Source: Altererythrobacter sp. KTW20L
GTDB lineage: Bacteria > Pseudomonadota > Alphaproteobacteria > Sphingomonadales > Sphingomonadaceae
Direction: 5' to 3'
Assembly: GCF_023501975.1 (NCBI RefSeq)
Contig: NZ_JAMFLH010000008.1
Location: 124,001-188,000 of the forward strand
Length of the DNA: 64,000 nt
The position numbers were made by a program, and so were the translations under genes. Numbering within the stretch: the first letter of the stretch is position 1; the number at the start of each line of letters is the position of its first letter. This document shows positions 56,286-64,000 of this stretch, in pieces. Under the pieces are notes generated by a model, which was not told the DNA's origin, did no database searches, and worked only from the letters and a program-made list of their open reading frames with translations.

Positions 56286-57872
56286 ATGCTGTTCGACCGC
56301 ATAAAGCCGCTATCCGCCATCCTTGCCGCCGCCGAGAAAAAGAGCCTGCACCGCTCGCTGGGCGCCTTCCAGTTGATGCTGTTCGGCATCGGCTGCATCA
56401 TCGGCACGGGCATCTTTGTGCTGACATCCGCCGGGGCGCAGAAGGCCGGGCCGGGCCTGATGCTGGCCTTCGTGATCGCCGGACTGGTCTGCATCGTGGC
56501 CGCGCTGTGCTATGCCGAGATCGCCTCGATGATCCCGGTGGCGGGGTCTGCCTATACCTATTCCTATGCCACGATGGGCGAATTGCTGGCCTGGACCGTG
56601 GGATGGGCCCTGGTGCTGGAATTCGCCATTGCCGCTGCTGCCGTGTCGGTCGGCTGGTCGGGCTATTTTGCCGGGACGATCCTCAACGATACCTTCGACA
56701 TCGCGCTTCCCGCCTGGCTTACGGCGGGGCCGCTTGCCCTGGGCGGCGCGCCGGGCGGGCTTATCAACCTGCCTGCCATGGTCATTGCCCTGCTGATCAC
56801 CGGGCTGCTGATTATCGGCACCAGCGAGAGCGCCAAGGTCAATGCCGTGCTGGTGCTGATCAAGGTCAGCGCACTCACCGCGTTTATTGCCTTGACGCTG
56901 AGCAGCAGCGAATTCGACACCGATCGCTTCAATCCCTTCCTCCCGGCCGGCATTTTCGGCGGCTGGGGCACGGGCGTGGGTGCGGTCGGAGCGGCGGCGA
57001 CGATCTTCTTTGCCTATGTCGGCTTCGATGCCGTGGCGACGGCGGCGGAAGAGACCAAGGACCCGCAGCGCAACGTGCCCATCGGGCTGGTGGGATCGCT
57101 GTTGTTCTGCACGCTGTTCTACATCCTGGTGGCGGGAGGGGCCATCGGGACAATCGGGGGGCAGCCGATCATGGGGCCGAACGGCGTACCTTTCCCCGCA
57201 GGTTCGGCCGAGCTGGCGCGCCAATGCGCCTTGCCGCAATATGCCGATGCGCTGGTCTGCTCGAACGAGGCGCTGGCCCATGTGCTGCGCCAGATCGGCT
57301 TTGGCACAGTGGGCAAGATGGTGGGCTATGCGGCGATCCTGGCCCTGCCTTCGGTGATCCTGGTGCTGCTTTACGCCCAGACCCGCATCTTCTTCGTGAT
57401 GAGCCGCGACGGCCTGCTGCCCGATGGCCTGTCGAAAGTGCACCCGAAGTGGAAGACCCCCTATGTCGTAACCGCCATCACCGGCGCGGTTGTGGCTGTT
57501 GCCGCCGCCTTCTTCCCGGTGGGCGCGCTGGCCGATATTGCCAATGCGGGCACGCTCTATGCCTTTGGCATGGTGGCCATTGCGGTCATGGTCCTGCGCC
57601 GCACAGGCCCCGGCGTGAAGCGCAGTTTCCGCGTGCCGGGGTTGGTGGTGATCGGCCCGCTGACCGTGGCGGGCTGCCTGTTCCTGTTCCTCAACCTGCC
57701 GCGCGACGCCATGCTGGTCCTGCCGATCTGGACGCTGATCGGGCTGGTGATCTACTTTGGTTACAGCCGCAGCCGCAGCCACATGGCGCGCGGGATCGTC
57801 GAGGTGCCGGAAACCGAGATCGACACGATCGAGCCCGATATCCCCGGCATCGCCGATCGCGGACGCGACTAG
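56286..57872 (+). CDS. APC-superfamily amino-acid permease (CAT-like)
   Basis: This 528-residue membrane protein has about 12-14 hydrophobic segments. The unwound first helix reads GIGCIIGTGIFVLT near residue 36, the substrate-binding glycine motif. FFAYVGFDAVATAAEETKDPQRNVP near 250 is the conserved helix-6 region. VLLYAQTRIFFVMSRDGLLP near 365 is the loop-8 signature of cationic amino-acid transporters. The substrate is not readable. It is followed by the aldehyde dehydrogenase gene 86 bases later. Confidence 0.92.
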   Translation: MLFDRIKPLSAILAAAEKKSLHRSLGAFQLMLFGIGCIIGTGIFVLTSAGAQKAGPGLMLAFVIAGLVCIVAALCYAEIASMIPVAGSAYTYSYATMGELLAWTVGWALVLEFAIAAAAVSVGWSGYFAGTILNDTFDIALPAWLTAGPLALGGAPGGLINLPAMVIALLITGLLIIGTSESAKVNAVLVLIKVSALTAFIALTLSSSEFDTDRFNPFLPAGIFGGWGTGVGAVGAAATIFFAYVGFDAVATAAEETKDPQRNVPIGLVGSLLFCTLFYILVAGGAIGTIGGQPIMGPNGVPFPAGSAELARQCALPQYADALVCSNEALAHVLRQIGFGTVGKMVGYAAILALPSVILVLLYAQTRIFFVMSRDGLLPDGLSKVHPKWKTPYVVTAITGAVVAVAAAFFPVGALADIANAGTLYAFGMVAIAVMVLRRTGPGVKRSFRVPGLVVIGPLTVAGCLFLFLNLPRDAMLVLPIWTLIGLVIYFGYSRSRSHMARGIVEVPETEIDTIEPDIPGIADRGRD

Positions 57873-57958
57873 CGCTCGTCGCAGCAACGCAAGAACTGGC
57901 ATTCGTCCGGCGGGATGCCATATGGGGCGCATAACAACAGCATTCCACGGGAGCATCC

Positions 57959-59305
57959 ATGTCCACCGCAATCGACCAGTCCGCCGATATCGCCCGCATT
58001 TTCGCCTTGCAGCAGGCGCACCAGTGGGATGTGAAGGCGAGCAGCGCCGATGTGCGCAAGGCCAAGCTGGTCAAGCTCAAGGCAGCGGTCGAGGCCCATG
58101 CCGACGATATCGTTGCCGCCGTCCTAGCCGATACCCGCAAGCCCGAAGGCGAGATCCGCGTCACCGAGGTGCTCAACATCCTCGGCAATATCCAGCTCAT
58201 CATCGACAACCTCGAAGACTGGATGAAGCCCACCATGGTCACGCCCAGCAAGGTGGTGACCGACAAGGCGATGATTTCCTATGAGGCACGCGGTGTGTGC
58301 CTGATCCTGGGGCCGTGGAATTTCCCGCTCGGCCTGGTGTTCGGGCCACTTGCCGCTGCGGTGGCTGCGGGCAACTGTGCCATCCTGAAGCTGACCGACC
58401 TGTGCCCGAATGCCGCCCGCATCGCCAAGGTGATCGTGGACGAAGTGTTCGAGGAGAACGAGGTCGCCGTGTTCGAGGGCGAGGTCGATGTGGCCGAGGC
58501 GCTGCTGGAACTGCCGTTCAACCACATCTTCTTCACCGGCTCCACCCGCGTCGGCAAGGTGGTGATGGCTGCTGCTGCCAAGCATCTTGCCGGTGTCACG
58601 CTGGAGCTGGGCGGCAAGTCGCCAGTGATCGTGGACGAGGGCGCCGATGTGGGCGCCATTGCTGCCGCGCTTGCAGCAGCCAAGCAGTTCAACGGCGGCC
58701 AGGCCTGCATCTGCCCCGACTATGTCTTCGTGCGCGAGGACCAGAAGGCCGCACTTGTCGATGGCTTCCGCGCCAATGTGGAGAAGAACCTCGTGGGCGA
58801 GGGTGGTGAGATCAACAAGGCCGCCATCGCCCAGATCGTCAACCGCCGCAATTTCGACCGGGTGAAAGGCATGGTGGACGATGCCGTGGCCAAGGGCGCA
58901 AAGGTGGCCGTTGGCGGCACGATGGACGAGGCGGACCTCACCATTGCCCCCACCATGTTGACCGATGTCACCCCGCAGATGGCCATCCTGCAGGAAGAGA
59001 TCTTCGCCCCCGTCCTGCCGGTGATGACCTATGACACGCTGGACCAGGCGATCGATTATGTCGCCTCGCGCGACAAGCCGCTGGCGCTCTATGTGTTCAG
59101 CCCCAACGAGGCCAATGTGCAGCGCGTGCTCGACCGCACCTCGTCGGGCGGGGTGACGGTGAACGGGGTGTTCTCGCATTACCTCGAAAACAACCTGCCG
59201 TTCGGCGGCGTGAACTCCAGCGGGACCGGCAGCTATCACGGCTATTTCGGGTTCAAGGCCTTCAGCCACGAACGCGCGGTTTACATGCACCAGCCTGCCG
59301 CCTAG
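57959..59305 (+). CDS. Aldehyde dehydrogenase (class 3 / coniferyl-aldehyde type)
   Basis: The 448-residue NAD(P)-dependent enzyme is shorter than class 1/2 enzymes, as expected for class 3. GPWNFPLGLVFGPLAAAVAAGN near residue 120 is the nucleotide-binding segment. FTGSTRVGKVVM precedes the catalytic Glu216 (LELGGKSP). The nucleophile is Cys250 in NGGQACICPDY. PFGGVNSSGTGSYHG is near the C-terminus. It likely oxidises long-chain or aromatic aldehydes. Confidence 0.92.
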   Translation: MSTAIDQSADIARIFALQQAHQWDVKASSADVRKAKLVKLKAAVEAHADDIVAAVLADTRKPEGEIRVTEVLNILGNIQLIIDNLEDWMKPTMVTPSKVVTDKAMISYEARGVCLILGPWNFPLGLVFGPLAAAVAAGNCAILKLTDLCPNAARIAKVIVDEVFEENEVAVFEGEVDVAEALLELPFNHIFFTGSTRVGKVVMAAAAKHLAGVTLELGGKSPVIVDEGADVGAIAAALAAAKQFNGGQACICPDYVFVREDQKAALVDGFRANVEKNLVGEGGEINKAAIAQIVNRRNFDRVKGMVDDAVAKGAKVAVGGTMDEADLTIAPTMLTDVTPQMAILQEEIFAPVLPVMTYDTLDQAIDYVASRDKPLALYVFSPNEANVQRVLDRTSSGGVTVNGVFSHYLENNLPFGGVNSSGTGSYHGYFGFKAFSHERAVYMHQPAA

Positions 59306-59316
59306 GCACCCGGTCC

Positions 59317-60558
59317 ATGCTACTCTCCCCCTTCGAATGGACCATAGCCAAGCGCTATATGCTGCCTGGCCGCAGCGAGGCGGTGATCACGCTGGTCGCG
59401 TCGATCTCCATCGGCGTGGTCATGCTGTCGGTTGCCATGCTGGTCATCGTGATGAGCGTGATGAACGGCTTCCGCGCCGAACTGATCGACCGCATCACCA
59501 GCCTGAATGGCCATGCCGTGGTCCAGGCCTATGGCGGGAGGCTGGAAGGGTGGGAGGACGTGCTGCGCCAGGTGCAGGAAACGCCCGGCGTTACGCGTGC
59601 CACGCCGATGGTCGAACAGCCGCTGCTCGCCAGTTTCAACGGCCGCGCCGATGCGGTCATCGTGCGTGGCAACCTGCCGGCGGATATCGGGCGGCTGACT
59701 CCCAGCGTGCTGATGGGCGATCTTGCCTCGCTTGAGCCGGGAGAGCGCAACATCGCCATCGGTTCGCGCCTCGCCACCAAGATGGGCGCGCGCGTGGGTG
59801 ACGTGCTGACGATCATCAATCCGCAGGGGCGCACCACGCCGTTCGGCACCGTTCCGCGCCAGATCGGTTATACCATCACCGCCATATTCGAAGTTGGGAT
59901 CTACGATTTCGACGAGCGCATGGTCGTCATGCCGATGGAAAGCGCGCAGACGCTGATGCTGATGGGCAATACGATCAGCGCCATCGAGGTGACTACCCGC
60001 GATCCCGACCAGACGCACCAGATCATGGAACCGGTGTCCGAAGCCCTGACCGGGCGCGCCATCGTGACCGTCTGGCAGGACATGAACGCCTCGCTGTTCG
60101 AAGCCTTGCAGGTGGAACGGGTGGCCATGGCCTTTGCGCTGGGCATCATCGTGCTGGTGGCGGCGTTCAATATCCTGTCGTCGCTGGTCATGCTGGTCCG
60201 CAGCAAGACCCGCGACATCGCCATCATGCGCACCATGGGCGCGCGGCGGCAGAGCCTGCTCAAGATCTTCGTCACCACCGGGTCGGTCGTTGGCGCCATC
60301 GGCACGCTGGCCGGCGTGGCGCTGGGCCTGCTGGTGCTGTTCTTCCGCCAGGCTATCGTCAACGGGATCGAATTCCTGCTCAACGTCCAGCTGTGGGATC
60401 CGCAGGTCCGCTTCCTGACCGAACTGCCCGCGCGGGTGAACGCAATCGAGGTGGTGGTTATAGCATGTTCGGCGATGGGCATGGCCTTCCTCGCCACGCT
60501 CTATCCCGCATGGCGTGCGGCCAATACCGATCCGGTCGAGGTGCTGCGTTATGAGTGA
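59317..60558 (+). CDS. lolC: Lipoprotein-releasing ABC transporter permease (LolC/LolE type)
   Basis: The 413-residue permease releases outer-membrane lipoproteins from the inner membrane to LolA. It has four helices (about residues 25-47, 270-295, 315-345 and 370-400) around a large periplasmic domain, as in the family. [14 protein letters not shown] after helix 1 and [17 protein letters not shown] near 300 are conserved. As in many alphaproteobacteria, one permease probably serves as a homodimer. Its end overlaps lolD by eight bases. Confidence 0.93.
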   Translation: MLLSPFEWTIAKRYMLPGRSEAVITLVASISIGVVMLSVAMLVIVMSVMNGFRAELIDRITSLNGHAVVQAYGGRLEGWEDVLRQVQETPGVTRATPMVEQPLLASFNGRADAVIVRGNLPADIGRLTPSVLMGDLASLEPGERNIAIGSRLATKMGARVGDVLTIINPQGRTTPFGTVPRQIGYTITAIFEVGIYDFDERMVVMPMESAQTLMLMGNTISAIEVTTRDPDQTHQIMEPVSEALTGRAIVTVWQDMNASLFEALQVERVAMAFALGIIVLVAAFNILSSLVMLVRSKTRDIAIMRTMGARRQSLLKIFVTTGSVVGAIGTLAGVALGLLVLFFRQAIVNGIEFLLNVQLWDPQVRFLTELPARVNAIEVVVIACSAMGMAFLATLYPAWRAANTDPVEVLRYE

Positions 60559-61234
60559 GCCGATTGTATCCTTGCGGAACGTCGCCCGCAATTTCGAGCA
60601 GGGCGGCGAGGTGATCGAAGTCCTGCGCGGGGTGAACCTCGATGTCATGCCGGGCGAGATCGTGGCGCTGCTGGGGCCGTCGGGCTCGGGCAAGTCCACC
60701 ATGCTCCAGGCCGTGGGCCTGCTGGAAGGCGGCTTTTCGGGCATGATCTGCATGGCAGGGGTCGATGCCAGCAATGTCTCTTCAGCAGAGCGCACCACGC
60801 TGAGGCGCGATCACCTTGGCTTCATTTACCAGTTCCACCACCTGCTGCCCGATTTCACCGCGCTGGAAAACGTCGTGATCCCGCAACTGCTGATCGGCAA
60901 GACCCGCGCCGAGGCGGAACTGCGCGCGTCTGAACTGCTCACCTCGCTCGGCATGGGCCACCGCTTGACCCACCGGCCAAGCCAGCTTTCGGGCGGCGAG
61001 CAGCAGCGCGTGGCCGTGGGAAGGGCGCTGGCCAACAGCCCGAAGCTGGTGCTGGCCGACGAGCCGACCGGCAACCTTGACGAGAAGACATCCGAAAAGG
61101 TGTTCGAACAGTTCATCGAGCTGGTCCGCGGCCACGGCAGCGCGGCCCTCGTCGCCACCCACAACGAGCGGTTGGCTGCCCGGATGGACCGGGTAGTGCG
61201 GCTGCACGAAGGCCGGCTGGACGCAGCGGTTTAG
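60551..61234 (+). CDS. lolD: Lipoprotein-releasing ABC transporter ATPase LolD
   Basis: The 227-residue ATPase powers the LolC-type permease. Walker A is [12 protein letters not shown] near residue 43. [15 protein letters not shown] is the Q-loop, [15 protein letters not shown] near 149 is the signature, [13 protein letters not shown] is Walker B plus D-loop, and ATHN is the switch His. I chose ATG 60551, eight bases inside lolC; an earlier frame start at 60515 gives no family sequence. Confidence 0.95.
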   Translation: MSEPIVSLRNVARNFEQGGEVIEVLRGVNLDVMPGEIVALLGPSGSGKSTMLQAVGLLEGGFSGMICMAGVDASNVSSAERTTLRRDHLGFIYQFHHLLPDFTALENVVIPQLLIGKTRAEAELRASELLTSLGMGHRLTHRPSQLSGGEQQRVAVGRALANSPKLVLADEPTGNLDEKTSEKVFEQFIELVRGHGSAALVATHNERLAARMDRVVRLHEGRLDAAV

Positions 61235-61247
61235 GGTTCGAACCGGC

Positions 61248-62002
61248 CTATTCGGCCTCGTTGGTGTCGATGGTGATGGTCATCGTTTCACCGTCAGGTC
61301 CGGTGATCGTCATCGTGCCGTCGGCATTCGAATCGATGCGACCGCTTTCGCCCATGTCGATCGACATCCTGTCACCCATTCCGCTGCCCATCGTCCCTGC
61401 CATCATCGTAGGTGCGGTGAACAGGCCGATCACCAGGTTGACCAGGAACATCGCGACGATTGCCGCAATGATCGTCACGGCGGTGAAGCCCACCGCCTTG
61501 TCCTGCGGCACGCCCATCACCGGGGTCGCGCCCTTGTAGAGCAGGTAGAGGCTGTAGAGCCCCAGGATGCCAAGGATGGAGAGCATCGGGATCAGCCCGA
61601 AGATTCCCGCCAGCCATGCGGCTGTCCAGCTATAGGTTACCAGCCGGAAGGCGGCGGGATAGTCATCCCTGCCGCCGAACCTGGGGCTGAGATAGTTTGC
61701 GACATAGGCCACGACCCACAGGCTCACCAGTGACAGCACGAAGCTGACCACGGCGATGTCAGGCCGCTGGCGAGGCCGACGTTGATACTGATGCCCATTG
61801 CGCCAAGGCCAAACACCTGCCCGCCGATAAAGCTGGCCAGCGGGCTGATCACCGCCAGTGGCAGGGCATAGCTAAGGAAAAGATCCTTGGGCTTGTCGGT
61901 CTCTGTCGCGATTTTCGCCCATTCGGCGGTCGGCTCCAGCAGGATAGCCTTGGCCCGCGCAACGAGTTCGTTGCCCTGTGCTTTTTGCGGCATTTCAGCC
62001 AT
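61248..62002 (-). pseudogene. Yip1-domain membrane protein gene, split by a one-base frameshift
   Basis: Two overlapping reverse-strand frames together make one Yip1-like protein. The first begins at ATG 62002 with a GGGGGA site upstream and reads LVARAKAILLEPTAEW through SINVGLASGL, then drifts into unlike sequence. The second resumes in another frame with VVSFVLSLVSLWVVAYV and YSWTAAWLAGIFGLIPM and runs to 61248. The span, 755 bases, is one short of a multiple of three, as expected for a single deleted base near 61755-61762. Yip1 family members are multi-pass membrane proteins of unclear role. It may be a true null allele or a sequencing error. Confidence 0.75.
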
Positions 62003-62137
62003 TGTTTCGTCCCCCAACGATTGTCTGGTGAAAGCAGCATACATGAAATTTCCGTGCTGCCTAATAGCCAGTCCTTTTTCCCCAAGCGATCGCCGTCAGC
62101 GCTTGATCGCATGCTCGGCAGGCCGCACATTCGGGCG

Positions 62138-64000
62138 ATGGCCTTTGCACCCTTTGTCCCCTTGCGCGTGTTCTCCAGCTATTCGATGCTAGAAGGCGCG
62201 ATCGATCCCAAGGCCATTGCCAAGCTGGCCAAGGAGCGCGGCTTTCCCGCCGTGGCGATTTGCGACCGCAACGGGCTCTATGGCGCCACCATGTTTGCCT
62301 CCGCAGCGAAGGATTATGGGATCCAGCCGATCATCGGCGCGCTGCTGGGCGTGGCGCGCGAAGAGGGCGGGCCGATCGACTACCTTCCGCTGTTTGCGCA
62401 GGACGAGGGGGGCTGGCTCAACCTGTGCCATCTCGTCAGCCGCGCGCACCTAGACCGGCCGCTGGAACTGGAACCGCATGTCGCGCTGGCTGACCTTGCA
62501 GGGCGGACCGATGGGCTGATAGCGCTGTCCGGCGGAGCAGAGGGCGGGGTGACGCGGCTGTGCGCTGCAGGCAAGGCTGACCGGGCCGATGGGCTGGCGC
62601 GCCACCTTGCCGCGCTGTTCCCCGGCCGGTTCTATATCGAAGTGGCCCGGCGCGGGAACGAGGTGGAGGATGCAGCGGAAGAAGCGCTGGTGGACCTTGC
62701 CTATGCCCTCGATCTGCCGCTGGTCGCCACCAACCCGGCCAATTTCGCCGATCCGCATATGCACCCGGCGCACGATGCCATGCTCTGCATCGCCAATTCG
62801 ACCCAGCTCGACAGTTCCGACCGCCCGCGTTCCTCGCCCGAAGCATGGGTCAAGTCCGACCGGATGATGGGCGAACTGTTCGCCGACCTGCCCGAAGCGA
62901 CGGCCAATACCCTGGTGGTGGCACAACGCTGCGCCTATGCGCCGGTCAAGCGCAAGCCGATCCTGCCAAGCCTTGCCGGCGATATCGAAGGCGAGGCGCG
63001 GCTGCTGGCAGAAGACGCGCAGGCGGGGCTGGCCGCGCGGCTGGAACACTATCCGCCGATGAGCGAGGAGGAACTGAAGGTCTATACCGACCGGCTCGCT
63101 TTCGAAGTGGACGTGATCAGCCGGATGGGTTTTCCCGGCTACTTCCTGATCGTGGCCGATTTCATCAAGTGGGCCAAGGCGCAGGGCATTCCGGTGGGGC
63201 CGGGTCGCGGTTCGGGTGCGGGTTCGCTGGTGGCATGGTCGCTGACCATCACCGATCTCGATCCGCTCAAACTGGGCCTGCTGTTCGAACGCTTTCTCAA
63301 CCCGGAACGCGTGTCGATGCCCGACTTCGATATCGACTTCTGCGAAACCCGGCGGGGCGAGGTGATCCGCTATGTCCAGGATCGCTATGGGCATGACAAG
63401 GTCGCCCAGATCATCACCTTCGGCAAGATGAAGGCCCGCGCCGTGCTGCGCGATTGCGGGCGGATCCTGCAGATGCCCTATGGCCAGGTGGACCGGCTCA
63501 CCAAGATGGTGCCCAACCATCCGACCGATCCGTGGACCCTCGCGCGCACCCTCAACGGCGCGGCCGACTTCCGGCGCGAGTACGAGAACGACAACGAGGT
63601 GAAGCGGCTGGTGGATCTGGCGCTGCAGCTCGAAGGCTTCCCGCGCAATAGCTCCACCCATGCCGCGGGCGTGGTGATCGGCGACCGGCCGCTGTCGCAA
63701 CTGGTCCCGCTGTATCGCGATCCGCGGTCCGACATGCCGGTGACGCAGTTCGACATGAAGCATGTGGAGGACACCGGCCTCGTCAAGTTCGACTTCCTCG
63801 GGCTGAAAACCCTGTCGGTGCTGCGCAAGGCGATGGACCTGCTGGCGCGGCGCGGCATCACGGTCGATCCGGACAAGCTGCCGATGGACGATGCGGCGGT
63901 CTACACCCTGATGAAGCGCGGCGACACCGTGGGCGTGTTCCAGCTGGAATCCGAAGGTATGCGGCGCACCCTGGCGCAGGTGCGGCCGACCGTGTTCGAG
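62138..64000 (+). CDS. dnaE: DNA polymerase III alpha subunit, N-terminal 621 codons (3' end outside window)
   Basis: The replicative polymerase gene runs off the window. The start of the PHP domain reads FSSYSMLEGAIDPKAIAKLA. PVGPGRGSGAGSLVAW near residue 352 and the catalytic PDFDIDF (Asp396, Asp398) near 396 mark the polymerase palm. NSSTHAAGVVIGD near 507 follows. ATG 62138 is chosen; an in-frame ATG at 62111 would add nine residues (MLGRPHIRA), and no strong ribosome site separates them. The first family His/Asp metal residues of the PHP domain appear degenerate (FSSYS instead of H-x-H), so proofreading there is unlikely. Confidence 0.95.
   Translation, partial: MAFAPFVPLRVFSSYSMLEGAIDPKAIAKLAKERGFPAVAICDRNGLYGATMFASAAKDYGIQPIIGALLGVAREEGGPIDYLPLFAQDEGGWLNLCHLVSRAHLDRPLELEPHVALADLAGRTDGLIALSGGAEGGVTRLCAAGKADRADGLARHLAALFPGRFYIEVARRGNEVEDAAEEALVDLAYALDLPLVATNPANFADPHMHPAHDAMLCIANSTQLDSSDRPRSSPEAWVKSDRMMGELFADLPEATANTLVVAQRCAYAPVKRKPILPSLAGDIEGEARLLAEDAQAGLAARLEHYPPMSEEELKVYTDRLAFEVDVISRMGFPGYFLIVADFIKWAKAQGIPVGPGRGSGAGSLVAWSLTITDLDPLKLGLLFERFLNPERVSMPDFDIDFCETRRGEVIRYVQDRYGHDKVAQIITFGKMKARAVLRDCGRILQMPYGQVDRLTKMVPNHPTDPWTLARTLNGAADFRREYENDNEVKRLVDLALQLEGFPRNSSTHAAGVVIGDRPLSQLVPLYRDPRSDMPVTQFDMKHVEDTGLVKFDFLGLKTLSVLRKAMDLLARRGITVDPDKLPMDDAAVYTLMKRGDTVGVFQLESEGMRRTLAQVRPTVFE

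Overview
The window is about 66% GC and densely packed with genes on both strands. It reads as chromosomal DNA of an alphaproteobacterium, most likely order Sphingomonadales (Erythrobacteraceae, Novosphingobium or Sphingomonas-like). I infer this from several things: a DivL-type kinase with Tyr in place of the phospho-accepting His, the divL-tsaE-amgK-murU-addB-addA-trxA gene order, the lepB-rnc-era block, AddAB in place of RecBCD, and inverted repeats of kinds I recall from sphingomonad intergenic regions. No phage, IS, CRISPR or plasmid genes are seen, so this is largely core genome with a few accessory spots.

Layout. 1-0.7 kb: the 3' end of topA and a small coupled SANT/Myb-like protein. 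0.75-5.5 kb: an MFS exporter meets a reverse-strand lepB-rnc-era-SGNH hydrolase operon, whose members overlap at every junction. 5.5-14.7 kb: pgi; a lower-GC pocket with a small zinc-ribbon membrane protein; a lone SIR2-like protein; gor; an acyl-CoA carboxylase beta chain; DUF488 and DUF421 proteins; then reverse-strand aroK-aroB. 14.8-20.4 kb: a tiny membrane protein coupled to a large exported protein, xerD, accA and an M48 lipoprotein protease. 20.5-22.3 kb: two Flp pilins, a mutT-type Nudix gene, tRNA-Arg(ACG) with a short copy of its 3' end nearby, and a hemerythrin. 22.3-28 kb: PLD-family protein-folE-murA-like, a peroxiredoxin and ahcY.

28.1-39.5 kb holds the most striking block. It runs from divL (cell-cycle kinase without its His) through tsaE (tRNA t6A), amgK and murU (peptidoglycan sugar recycling), addB and addA (double-strand break repair) to trxA. 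The first four genes are joined by 4-base stop/start overlaps, and addB/addA are joined the same way. 39.6-48.3 kb: a HisN/IMPase-type phosphatase and argJ, secA, a gluconolactonase-like gene behind a long dyad, an MFS exporter, an exported methyltransferase-like protein, a YkgJ-type cysteine-cluster protein and tRNA-Asn. 48.4-64 kb: nadK, a stand-alone EAL protein, mfd, sdhE, recG, an amino-acid permease, an aldehyde dehydrogenase, lolC-lolD, a Yip1-type membrane gene broken by a one-base shift, and the first 621 codons of dnaE.

No gene-free stretch exceeds 300 bases. The longest, 26349-26617, is described as a feature. All functional assignments come from reading motifs and from remembered family features; no database search was run.
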